Part shown: positions 8,087 through 15,447 of the stretch, piece by piece
Layout: every line of letters begins with the position of its first letter
How positions within the stretch are numbered: position 1 is the first letter of the stretch
Origin: DASQUK01 sp046726215
Lineage (GTDB): Bacteria > Actinomycetota > Acidimicrobiia > Acidimicrobiales > VFJN01
Assembly: GCA_046726215.1 (NCBI GenBank)
Contig: JBKPAA010000059.1
Location: 1-64,000, forward strand
Direction: 5' to 3'
Length of the DNA stretch: 64,000 nucleotides
Program-made: the position numbers and the translations under genes
The notes under the pieces: model-generated
Databases searched by the model: none
What the model was told of the DNA's origin: nothing
The model's input: only the letters and a program-made list of their open reading frames with translations

Positions 8087-8971
8087 ATGAGCGACGCAGT
8101 CGGTGCGGTCAAGTCCCTGTGGAGATTTCCGGTCAAGTCGATGCGCGGGGAGCGGGTCAACGTGGCCGACCTGACCGAACGGGGATTCGCAGGCGACCGC
8201 GCCTACGCGCTCGTCGACACGGAGACGGGCAAGGTCATGAGCGCCAAGACCCCGCGACTCGGACGGGACCTGCTCGGCTGCCGGGCGTCTTTCGTCGAGG
8301 CCCCCGGGGAGGGCGACGAGCAGCCACCCGTCCGCATCACCCTTCCGGATGGAACGTCGGTCACGAGTGACGCCCCCGACATCGAAGCGTCCCTCTCGGA
8401 GCTCCTCGGACGCCCCGTCAGGCTGGAGCGGGCCGCTCCCGAAGACTTCACGATCGACCAGTACCACCCGGACATCGAGAACCTGGACCCCGAAGGACAC
8501 CGCGACACCGTGACCGAGTCGAAGCTGGGGTCGGCGTTCTTCGCCCAAGCGGGGCTGCCCTCCGCAGTCCCGGTCGGAGCGTTCTTCGATCTCTTCCCCG
8601 TATCGGTCCTGACGAGCTCCACCCTCGATTGCCTCAACGAGCTGCGTCCCGAGACCCGGTTCGACGCGCGGCGGTTTCGCATGAACATCATCGTGGACAC
8701 CCGCGAACCCGGGTTCATCGAGAACGACTGGGTCGGTCGCGGACTCAGTATCGGCGACACCGTGCGCCTGGACGTCGTCATCCCCGACCCCCGGTGCGTG
8801 ATGACGACGCTCGCCCAGGACGAGCTCCCCCAGGACCGCGACGTCCTGCGAACGCTCGCCCAGCACAACCGGATCGACGTGGCGGGCGGGCTGTACCCCT
8901 GCGCCGGCGTCTACGCCACCGTGGCCTCGGCAGGCACCATCCGGGACGGGGACGCAGTGTCGCTCATGTGA
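8087..8971 (+). CDS. MOSC domain-containing protein (YcbX/mARC-like)
   Basis: 294 residues. The N-terminal MOSC_N beta-barrel begins AVKSLWRFPVKSMRGE (about residues 6-21) and is followed by the MOSC domain with GDRAYALVD, FRMNIIVDT and the cysteine-bearing PDPRCVMTTL near residue 240. MOSC proteins bind the molybdenum cofactor through a conserved cysteine and reduce N-hydroxylated or similar compounds, usually with an iron-sulfur or reductase partner; no such partner is next to it. The ATG at 8087 was chosen because the domain starts directly after it. Its stop overlaps the convergent cobB stop by 8 bp. Confidence 0.85.
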   Translation: MSDAVGAVKSLWRFPVKSMRGERVNVADLTERGFAGDRAYALVDTETGKVMSAKTPRLGRDLLGCRASFVEAPGEGDEQPPVRITLPDGTSVTSDAPDIEASLSELLGRPVRLERAAPEDFTIDQYHPDIENLDPEGHRDTVTESKLGSAFFAQAGLPSAVPVGAFFDLFPVSVLTSSTLDCLNELRPETRFDARRFRMNIIVDTREPGFIENDWVGRGLSIGDTVRLDVVIPDPRCVMTTLAQDELPQDRDVLRTLAQHNRIDVAGGLYPCAGVYATVASAGTIRDGDAVSLM

Positions 8972-10322
8972 GGCGCCTCGCGCGAGCACCGGCTCGGCAC
9001 GCGGCCAGGAACGCGGCGACGGCCGAGGGATCACCGCCGGGGTGGTGGTGGAGGAACGAGGCCAGCAGCGTGGGGCTGACGAAGCCGGCCCGTCCGTGCC
9101 CGAAGCGGCTGCGCATGTCGAGTGCGTGGCCGGGGGGCTCGACGCTGGCGTAATGGAACTCGTGGGCCCGCAGGCGGGTGCCGGCGGGGCCGAGCGGGCT
9201 GTCCACGGTTGTCGTTGCCTCGCGGTAGCCGAGGGTGAGCGTGTCGGTCATCCGCGCCGTGGCGGGGAGGATGCCGGTCATCGGCCGGCCGTCGATGGAT
9301 CTCGTGAGCCAGAGCAGGCCGCCGCATTCGGCCCATGTGGGCAGGCCCGCGGCGACGGCCCGCCGGACGGCGACCAGTAGCGGCTGGTTGTCCGCCAGGC
9401 GGCCGGCATGGACCTCGGGGAACCCGCCGCCGACGATGAGGCCGTCGACGGGGTCGGGGAGCCGCCGGTCCGCCAAGGGATCGAACGCCACGATCTCGCC
9501 GCCGCCGGCTCGAAGCGCGTCGAGGGCGTCGGCATAGGTGAACGTGAAGGCCGGTCCGGCGGCGACTGCGACGGTCACGGGTGGTCCTGCGGGGGAGGGC
9601 AGGGCGACGTCGTCGACCATCGGCCGCGACGCGGCCCGCGCCAGCGCGATGACGGCGTCGAGGTCCAGCTGCTCCACGATCGCGGCGGCCAGCGTGGCGA
9701 GCGATCGCTCGATGGCTCGGGGGTCCTCGGCCACGGGGACGAGTCCGAGGTGGCGGTCCCGCCAGACGAGGCGATCGTCCCGCCGGAGCGCCCCGAGCAC
9801 GGGCACGCCGATGGGGGCGATGGCCTCGCGGAGCATGGTCTCGTGACCGTCGGACGCGACCCGGTTGAGCACGACGCCGGCCAGGCGCACCGCAGGGTCG
9901 AGCGTGGCGAAGCCGTGGACCACGGCCGCCACCGAGCCGGCCATCGCCTCGGCGTCGATGACCAGAAGCACCGGGGCGCCGATGAGGCGGGCGACGTCGG
10001 CGGTGGACGACGGCGTGCCGTCGGCGGCGCCGTCGAACATGCCCATGACCCCCTCGACGACCAGGAGGTCGGCGGCCTCCCCGGCGCGGGCGGCGAGCGG
10101 TCCGATGGCGTCCGTGCCGCACAGCCAAGGGTCCAGGTTGCGCGGTGGACGGCCGCAGGCGAGGGCATGGTAGCCGGGGTCGATGAAGTCGGGACCGACC
10201 TTGGCGGCGGCGGGGCGGTACCCGGCGGCCCGAAGCGCCGCGAGAAGGCCGGTCGCAACCGTGGTCTTGCCGACCCCGGAATGCGTACCGGCGACGACGA
10301 GCCGGGGTCCGAGTGTCGGCAC
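8964..10322 (-). CDS. cobB: Cobyrinate a,c-diamide synthase
   Basis: 452 residues. It performs the ATP- and glutamine-dependent amidation of (hydrogeno)byrinic acid side chains a and c in cobalamin synthesis. The N-terminal dethiobiotin-synthetase-like P-loop is VVAGTHSGVGKTT, followed by KVGPDFIDPGYH and VVEGVMGMFDG. The C-terminal class I glutaminase domain has the nucleophile cysteine in WAECGGLLWL and histidine in HEFHYASVEPPGH. The GTG at 10322 is preferred over an ATG at 10394 because a TAGGGT -10 box lies 8 nt upstream on this strand and the P-loop starts nine residues later. It diverges from cbtBA. Also called cbiA in anaerobic-pathway organisms; which pathway operates here cannot be told. 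Confidence 0.88.
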   Translation of the reverse strand: MPTLGPRLVVAGTHSGVGKTTVATGLLAALRAAGYRPAAAKVGPDFIDPGYHALACGRPPRNLDPWLCGTDAIGPLAARAGEAADLLVVEGVMGMFDGAADGTPSSTADVARLIGAPVLLVIDAEAMAGSVAAVVHGFATLDPAVRLAGVVLNRVASDGHETMLREAIAPIGVPVLGALRRDDRLVWRDRHLGLVPVAEDPRAIERSLATLAAAIVEQLDLDAVIALARAASRPMVDDVALPSPAGPPVTVAVAAGPAFTFTYADALDALRAGGGEIVAFDPLADRRLPDPVDGLIVGGGFPEVHAGRLADNQPLLVAVRRAVAAGLPTWAECGGLLWLTRSIDGRPMTGILPATARMTDTLTLGYREATTTVDSPLGPAGTRLRAHEFHYASVEPPGHALDMRSRFGHGRAGFVSPTLLASFLHHHPGGDPSAVAAFLAACRAGARARRLT

Positions 10323-10330
10323 GACGCGGG

Positions 10331-10364
10331 ACCCTAGCGGCGCGTCCGGTACCCCGAGTAGGGT
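10331..10364. promoter_or_regulatory. Divergent promoters of cobB and cbtBA
   Basis: On the minus strand TAGGGT (10336-10331) precedes the leaderless cobB GTG by 8 nt. On the plus strand TAGGGT (10359-10364) leads to a short leader with TTGGAGG before the cbtB ATG at 10393. The cbtB leader is only about 20-25 nt, so there is no room for a cobalamin riboswitch. Confidence 0.55.
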
Positions 10365-10392
10365 GCCGACCCCACGAGGTTGGAGGTCACGC

Positions 10393-10596
10393 ATGGCTGC
10401 GATCACCGCAGTCCCCGAGGGCGCATCAGCGCCGATCTCGCGGGCAGGATTCCTGCTGTTGGCGCTCGCTGTGGCCGTGTTGTGGCTGGTCGCATTCGAG
10501 GCGGGCCCGGTCTCCGAGGCGATCGGCCAGGCCGGGAGCTTCTTCCACGAGCTGTTCCACGATGGACGCCACCTCATCGGCGTTCCCTGCCACTGA
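10393..10596 (+). CDS. cbtB: Cobalt transporter small subunit CbtB
   Basis: 67 residues with a single membrane helix (FLLLALAVAVLWLVAFEAG) and the diagnostic C-terminal metal-binding tail HELFHDGRHLIGVPCH, rich in histidine with a cysteine. CbtB works with CbtA in cobalt uptake in organisms making B12. TTGGAGG lies 6 nt before the ATG. It is the first gene of a two-gene unit and overlaps, head to head, the possible upstream start of cobB. Short length is normal for the family. Confidence 0.85.
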   Translation: MAAITAVPEGASAPISRAGFLLLALAVAVLWLVAFEAGPVSEAIGQAGSFFHELFHDGRHLIGVPCH

Positions 10597-10615
10597 GCCC
10601 CGGTCGCGGCACAGC

Positions 10616-11404
10616 ATGTGGCGGCGGGTCGACCCGTCACGCCTGCGGTCCCTCGCCGTGGCGGCCGCGCTGGTGGGGCTGCTCGCCGGCATCGTCGCCG
10701 CCACGTTCGCGTCCATCGCTGGTGAGCCGGCGATCGACGAAGCCATCGCCATCGAGGAGGCCAACGCCGCCGCTCGGCCCGGGGATCCCGCGGCCCGCAA
10801 CGAGGACGACGCTTCGGTGTCGCGCTCGGACCAGCGGGGCGTGGGCCTGTTCGGTGCGTACGCCCTGACGGGCGCCGCGTTCGGGGCCCTGCTGGCACTG
10901 ACCGCCCACGGGCTGCGCCGGGGCCGGCCCGACCCGGCGCGCCGGGTGGTGCTCGCCGGGGTGATCCTGGCTGGGGCGTTCACGGTCGCTCCGTGGCTCA
11001 AATACCCGCCGAACCCGCCCGCCGTGGGCGATCCCGGGACGCTGGCGGAGCGCCAGACCCTGTACGTGACCGTGATGTGCATCGCCGCCGCGCTGGGCTT
11101 GGGCGCCACGATCCTCAGCCGGCGCCTCCGGGCAGCTGGCTGGGCCGAGCACCGCCGGCTGGCGGTGGTGGTGGCGGCCGTGGCGATGCCGATGCTGGCG
11201 GCCTACGCCCTGCTTCCGCCGGCGCCCGACGAGGTGTCGGTGCCGGCGACGCTGGTGTGGCGCTTCCGGGTGGCCTCGCTGGGGGCCAACCTGTCGCTGT
11301 GGGCGACCCTGACGCTGGCGCTCGCGTGGCTCGCGGCCGAGGCCCAGCGCATGCGGTCGCCGGCCGAGCCAGCCGCGTCGGTTCCGCTGACCAGCGCCAC
11401 CTGA
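10616..11404 (+). CDS. cbtA: Cobalt transporter subunit CbtA
   Basis: 262 residues, predicted with five membrane helices: SLAVAAALVGLLAGIVAATFA near the N-terminus, then further hydrophobic segments around GAYALTGAAFGALLALTAHG, VVLAGVILAGAFTVAPWL, LAVVVAAVAMPMLAAYALL and SLWATLTLALAWLAA. After helix 1 comes GEPAIDEAIAIEEANA, the characteristic CbtA block, and WLKYPPNPPAVG is the conserved central loop. It is an inner-membrane protein that acts with CbtB in cobalt import. The ATG at 10616 is favoured because the first helix begins shortly after; an ATG at 10562 overlapping cbtB is possible. Confidence 0.85.
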   Translation: MWRRVDPSRLRSLAVAAALVGLLAGIVAATFASIAGEPAIDEAIAIEEANAAARPGDPAARNEDDASVSRSDQRGVGLFGAYALTGAAFGALLALTAHGLRRGRPDPARRVVLAGVILAGAFTVAPWLKYPPNPPAVGDPGTLAERQTLYVTVMCIAAALGLGATILSRRLRAAGWAEHRRLAVVVAAVAMPMLAAYALLPPAPDEVSVPATLVWRFRVASLGANLSLWATLTLALAWLAAEAQRMRSPAEPAASVPLTSAT

Positions 11405-11457
11405 CGTCCCGGCCGCGGCGTCGTGACAACGGGGTTCGATCGCGAATCGGGCACCGC

Positions 11458-11463
11458 TAGCCT
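11458..11463 (+). promoter_or_regulatory. -10 box for leaderless hisS
   Basis: TAGCCT, 6 nt before the GTG at 11470, with no Shine-Dalgarno sequence between them. Confidence 0.5.
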
Positions 11464-11469
11464 CGGCGC

Positions 11470-12744
11470 GTGCCCGAGAGCTTCCGCGCCCCCATCGGCA
11501 CGCAGGACGTGCTGCCCCCGGCGTCGGCGCGCTGGGAGCGCCTGGTGGCCGCGTTCGCCGGCGTCGCCGAGCGCTTCGGCTACGGGCTGGTCCACGGTCC
11601 GTTGTTCGAGGATCTCGGCGTCTTCCAGCGCCTCGGCGTCGGCACCGATGTCGTCCGGAAAGAGATGTACGACTTCCACGACAAGGGCGACCGCCATCTG
11701 GCGCTGCGGCCCGAGGCCACCGCGTCGATCGTCCGGGCGTACGTGCAGCACCGCCCCCCTACACCGTGGAAGGTGTGGTGCGTCACCCCGGCGTTCCGCT
11801 ACGAACGGCCTCAGGCGGGCCGCCTACGCCAGCACCACCAGCTCGACGTGGAGGCCATCGGGGTCGCCGACCCCGACCTCGACGTCGAGATCATCGCCCT
11901 CGGTGCCGCCTACCTCGACGCCCTCGGCCTGCGTCGTTGGCGGCTGATCGTCAACACCATGGGCACGCCCGCCGACCGGGTCGCCTACGGCGAGGCCCTG
12001 GCCGCATGGCTGCGCTGCCGGCCGGGCGACCTGGCCGCCGAGGACCGCGAGAAGATCGACAGTCACCCGCTCCGGGTGCTGGATTCCAAGCGGCCGGCGA
12101 CCCAGGCCGTCGTGGCCGACGCCCCCCGCATCTCCGAGGTGCTCGACGACGACTCCCGCCGGCACTTCGAGCGCGTCCAGGACGGCCTGCGGGCGCTGGG
12201 CATTCCCTACCGGGTCGAGCCCGGGCTCGTCCGGGGCCTCGACTACTACACACACACCCTGTTCGAGTTCCAGAGCGAGGCGCTGGACACCGCCCAGTCG
12301 ACGATCATCGGTGGCGGGCGCTACGACGGTCTGGTCGAGCAGCTCGGCGGTCCGCCCACGCCCGGCATCGGATTCGGCACCGGGATCGAGAGGATGCTGC
12401 TGGCGTGCGACGCCGAGGGTGTGTTCGCAGCGCCGGCCTCCAGCCTCGACGTGTTCGTGGTGGACACCACCGATGGTCGGGCAGCCCGAGACATCACCGC
12501 CGAGCTGCGTGCCGCCGGCATCCGGACGGATAGGGCGTTCGACGGTCGCTCGATGAAGGCCCAGATGAAGGCCGCCGGTCGTTCGGGCGCGCACGTGGCG
12601 GTCATCGTCGGTGAGCAGGAGGCGGCCGACGGAACCGCCACCGTGCGCGACCTGGCGCAGAGCGAGCAGGAGGTCGTGGGCCGCGACCAGGTCGTCGACG
12701 TCGTGAGGAAGCTGCTGACGGCCCAAGAGGAGCTGGGCGCGTGA
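11470..12744 (+). CDS. hisS: Histidine--tRNA ligase
   Basis: 424 residues, the usual length for bacterial HisRS. A class II synthetase that charges tRNA-His in the cytoplasm. Seen in order: the start FRAPIGTQDVLPP, motif 1 region, motif 2 RPEATASIVRAY with FRYERPQAGRLRQHHQ, the histidine-binding block LVRGLDYYTHTLFEF, motif 3 GGGRYDGLVEQLGG...GFGTGIERMLL, and a C-terminal anticodon-binding domain (SLDVFVVDTTDG). It starts with GTG directly after a -10 box. It is translationally coupled to aspS by a 4-nt GTGA overlap. Confidence 0.96.
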   Translation: MPESFRAPIGTQDVLPPASARWERLVAAFAGVAERFGYGLVHGPLFEDLGVFQRLGVGTDVVRKEMYDFHDKGDRHLALRPEATASIVRAYVQHRPPTPWKVWCVTPAFRYERPQAGRLRQHHQLDVEAIGVADPDLDVEIIALGAAYLDALGLRRWRLIVNTMGTPADRVAYGEALAAWLRCRPGDLAAEDREKIDSHPLRVLDSKRPATQAVVADAPRISEVLDDDSRRHFERVQDGLRALGIPYRVEPGLVRGLDYYTHTLFEFQSEALDTAQSTIIGGGRYDGLVEQLGGPPTPGIGFGTGIERMLLACDAEGVFAAPASSLDVFVVDTTDGRAARDITAELRAAGIRTDRAFDGRSMKAQMKAAGRSGAHVAVIVGEQEAADGTATVRDLAQSEQEVVGRDQVVDVVRKLLTAQEELGA

Positions 12745-14510
12745 GCGAGCACGTGACCCAGCCTGGCGCGGCCCGGGGACTGCGGACGCATTGGTGCGGC
12801 GAGCTACGCCCGGCGCACGTCGGTCAGCGGGTCGCGCTGTGCGGCTGGGTGGCGCGCCGCCGCGAGCACGGCGAGCACCTGGCGTTCATCGACCTGCGCG
12901 ACCGCGACGGGGTCGTGCAGTGTGTCGTCGACGGATCGGTCGACGTGCGCAACGAATGGGTCGTGCGCGTCACGGGCACCGTGCGCGCCCGCCCCGAGGG
13001 CACCGTCAACTCCGCCCTGGCCACCGGGGAGGTCGAGCTCGGAGACTGCGAGGTCGAGGTCCTGGGTGCGGCCGAGCCACCGCCCTTCCCCGTGGACGAG
13101 CGCGTCGAGGCCGACGAGATCCTGCGGCTGCGCCATCGCTACGTCGACCTGCGGCGCGAGCGGATGCTCCGCAACTTACGGGCCCGGGCGGAGGCCAACG
13201 CCGCCTTCCGGCAGTCGATGGAGCGCCAGGGCTTCGTCGAGATCGAGACACCCCTGCTCATCGCCTCGACCCCCGAGGGGGCGCGCGACTTCGTGGTCCC
13301 GTCGCGGCTGCGGCCGGGCAACTTCTACGCCCTGCCGCAGAGCCCGCAGCTGTTCAAGCAGCTGTGCATGGTGGGCGGGATCGACCGCTACTACCAGATA
13401 GCGCACTGCCTGCGTGACGAGGACCCCCGGGCGGACCGCCAGTTCGAGTTCATGCAGCTCGACCTGGAGGCCAGCTTCGTGGGCCGCGACGAGGTGCTGG
13501 AGTTCGTGTCCGAGGCGGTGTGGGCGTGCGTGTCCGCCGTGACCGGCGAGCAGGTCGGTGACATGCCGTCGATCACCTGGCACGACGCCATGGAGCGGTA
13601 CGGATCCGACAAGCCCGACGTGCGCTTCGGGATGGAGCTGGTCGAGCTCACCCATGTTTTCGCCGACAGCGGGTTCAAGGCCTTCGCCGGCCAGTGCGTC
13701 AAGGGGATCAGGCTGCCGGGCGGCAGCGATACCACGTCGCGCAACAGACTCGACGAGCTGACCGACCGGGCCAAGCGGTGGGGCGCCAAGGGCCTGGTGT
13801 GGATGCGGGTCACGGACGAGGGCCTCGACAGCCCCGTGGCCAAGTTCCTGACCGACGGCGAGTTGGCCAAGCTACGCCAGGAGATTGGCGCCGAGCCCGG
13901 CGACGTGTTGTTCCTGATGGCCGGCGACCGACCGCTGGTCGGCCACGTGCTCGGGTTGCTGCGCCTGGAGCTGGGCCGGCCGCCCGTGACCGAGGGTGGG
14001 CTGAACTTCCTTTGGGTGGTCGACTTCCCGCTGTTCGAGGGGCTCGATGACGATGGCAGGCCGGTGCCAGCCCACCACCCGTTCACCATGCCGCACCCCG
14101 ACGACCTCGAACTGCTGGCGTCGCAGAACCACGAGGACCTGCTGCGGGTTCGGTCGCAGGCCTATGACCTGGTGCTGAACGGCTGGGAGCTGGGCTCGGG
14201 CTCGGTCCGGATCCACCGGGCCGACGTGCAGCGGATGGTCTTCTCGGTGCTGGGCATCTCCGCAGACCAGGCGCAGGAGCGGTTCGGGTTCCTGCTCGAC
14301 GCGTTCCGCTACGGCGCCCCGCCGCACGCCGGCTTCGCCATCGGGATCGACCGGCTCGTGGCCCTGCTCGTCGGCGAGGAGAACATCCGCGAGGTCATCG
14401 CCTTCCCCAAGACCCAGTCGGGCGCCGACCCCCTGACCGGGGCACCCACACCCATCGACGCTCGCCACATGGCCGAGCTGGGCCTGCGGACGCTGCCGCC
14501 CAAAGCCTGA
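12741..14510 (+). CDS. aspS: Aspartate--tRNA ligase (bacterial type)
   Basis: 589 residues. N-terminal OB anticodon-binding domain (CGELRPAHVGQRVALCGWV, then FIDLRDRDGVVQCVVD), class II core with motif 2 at HCLRDEDPRADRQFEFMQLDLE, an internal GAD insertion (about residues 290-400) that marks the bacterial type, and motif 3 APPHAGFAIGIDRLVALL near the C-terminus. It charges tRNA-Asp. Whether it also charges tRNA-Asn (non-discriminating) depends on whether gatCAB and asnS exist elsewhere, which cannot be seen here. GTG start overlaps the hisS stop, so the two are one operon. Confidence 0.95.
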   Translation: MSEHVTQPGAARGLRTHWCGELRPAHVGQRVALCGWVARRREHGEHLAFIDLRDRDGVVQCVVDGSVDVRNEWVVRVTGTVRARPEGTVNSALATGEVELGDCEVEVLGAAEPPPFPVDERVEADEILRLRHRYVDLRRERMLRNLRARAEANAAFRQSMERQGFVEIETPLLIASTPEGARDFVVPSRLRPGNFYALPQSPQLFKQLCMVGGIDRYYQIAHCLRDEDPRADRQFEFMQLDLEASFVGRDEVLEFVSEAVWACVSAVTGEQVGDMPSITWHDAMERYGSDKPDVRFGMELVELTHVFADSGFKAFAGQCVKGIRLPGGSDTTSRNRLDELTDRAKRWGAKGLVWMRVTDEGLDSPVAKFLTDGELAKLRQEIGAEPGDVLFLMAGDRPLVGHVLGLLRLELGRPPVTEGGLNFLWVVDFPLFEGLDDDGRPVPAHHPFTMPHPDDLELLASQNHEDLLRVRSQAYDLVLNGWELGSGSVRIHRADVQRMVFSVLGISADQAQERFGFLLDAFRYGAPPHAGFAIGIDRLVALLVGEENIREVIAFPKTQSGADPLTGAPTPIDARHMAELGLRTLPPKA

Positions 14511-14542
14511 CCCCTCCCAACTTGCGGCCGATAGAGGGGTCA
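14508..14542 (+). terminator. Inverted repeat at the aspS stop, possible terminator
   Basis: TGACCCCTC, which includes the aspS stop codon, and GAGGGGTCA are perfect 9-bp arms separated by 17 nt. There is no T-tract, so termination by this hairpin alone is uncertain. It overlaps the extragenic repeat at 14519-14566. Confidence 0.45.
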
Positions 14543-14566
14543 TCGCGCCGCCAACCGCCGCACGTT
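14519..14566. repeat. REP-like extragenic palindromic repeat, copy A
   Basis: A 48-nt imperfect palindrome (outer arms starting AACTTGCGG and ending CCGCACGTT, centre AGGGGTCAT). It aligns without gaps, 38 of 48 positions, with copy B at 22207-22254 in the same orientation, also intergenic. Confidence 0.55.
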
Positions 14567-14582
14567 CGGGTTGCGGGCCGGG

Positions 14583-15338
14583 TCAGAGCCGGTCGAGGAG
14601 GGCGGCGAGCACCTCGTCCACGTCGTCGCGGCGCTGGCGCCAGCGGCCACCCGCGACCCGGAGGCCGCCCGCGCCCACGGCCGCCCCCGCCGGCACCGCG
14701 GCGATGACCAACCCGGGCTCGGCTGCCAGCGCCCCGGCCAGGCCCATCACGAGCGCCACGCCCGCCCCGGTCCCGGCCGCGCCGGCCACGACGTTGCCCC
14801 GGCTCGACGCCAGCTCGGCCTCCAGCCGCACCAGCGTGCGCTCGTCGGCCGGCGTCACCAGCAGCGACACCGTCCGGATGCCGTCGAGCTTGATGGCGCC
14901 GGCGAAATCGAGTCCCCGCCGCAGGCCGGCGACCAGGTCGCGGCGGGGCCGGAACAGCGAGCGGTCACCGCTGCGGCGCCGCAGCTCCAGCATCTGGCTG
15001 CGCAGGAAGCGGTCGACCGCGGCGTGGACCGCCTCGGGACGCCGGTCGACCAGGCGCTGCTGCGTGACGAAGCGCGACGCGGCGGCCCGGTTGCGGTCGA
15101 CCCGCTTGGTGGGGACGGCGCGCCCCCCGGGGAGGGCGCCGATCCGCAGCTCGGCCACCGCCTGGCGGACCGCAGCCGGCGACAGGCCCACCTCCGCCGC
15201 GGCCTGCTCGACCGCCTCGGTGTCGTATCGGTCGCCGGTGAACTGACCATCGGCGGCGGCGTCGATCTCCGAGGCGCGGTGCAGGACCTGCGCCACCTCG
15301 TCGCGCGTCAGCGTGACCCGTCGCCGCGTCTCGGACAC
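14583..15338 (-). CDS. Conserved membrane protein with N-terminal helical domain, function unknown
   Basis: 251 residues. The first 75 (LTRDEVAQVLHRASEID, then AVEQAAAEVGLSPAAVRQAVAE) form a helical domain of the sort found at the N-terminus of many uncharacterised membrane proteins, with a winged-helix-like VGLSPAAVRQA pattern. A polar middle region with many arginines follows. Two hydrophobic stretches near residues 188-230 (VVAGAAGTGAGVALVMGLAGAL and LVIAAVPAGAAVGAGGLRVAG) are probable membrane helices, ending in a charged tail. It runs opposite to rarA, whose promoter lies just beyond its ATG. I do not recognise a specific family; the coding call rests on composition, length and domain logic. 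Confidence 0.72.
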   Translation of the reverse strand: MSETRRRVTLTRDEVAQVLHRASEIDAAADGQFTGDRYDTEAVEQAAAEVGLSPAAVRQAVAELRIGALPGGRAVPTKRVDRNRAAASRFVTQQRLVDRRPEAVHAAVDRFLRSQMLELRRRSGDRSLFRPRRDLVAGLRRGLDFAGAIKLDGIRTVSLLVTPADERTLVRLEAELASSRGNVVAGAAGTGAGVALVMGLAGALAAEPGLVIAAVPAGAAVGAGGLRVAGGRWRQRRDDVDEVLAALLDRL

Positions 15339-15433
15339 GGGCCAGATTGTCGCACCCCCCGGTCAGGGTGTGGCAATGGCCGTGCGCGTCGAGGCCAACG
15401 CGACACCCGACGAAGCACCTGCTCGAACGCCGG

Positions 15434-15439
15434 TACCCT
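15434..15439 (+). promoter_or_regulatory. -10 box for leaderless rarA
   Basis: TACCCT, 8 nt before the ATG at 15448. It decides the start against the much longer upstream open frame. Confidence 0.5.
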
Positions 15440-15447
15440 CGCCCGCG

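Noticed and set aside
10360..10393. Cobalamin riboswitch before cbtBA
   Set aside because: The predicted leader is only about 20-25 nt and no B12-box-like sequence was seen.
11405..11470. T-box leader before hisS (and before alaS or pheS)
   Set aside because: Promoter boxes lie 6-10 nt before hisS and alaS, leaving no leader RNA; pheS is translationally coupled to an upstream gene.
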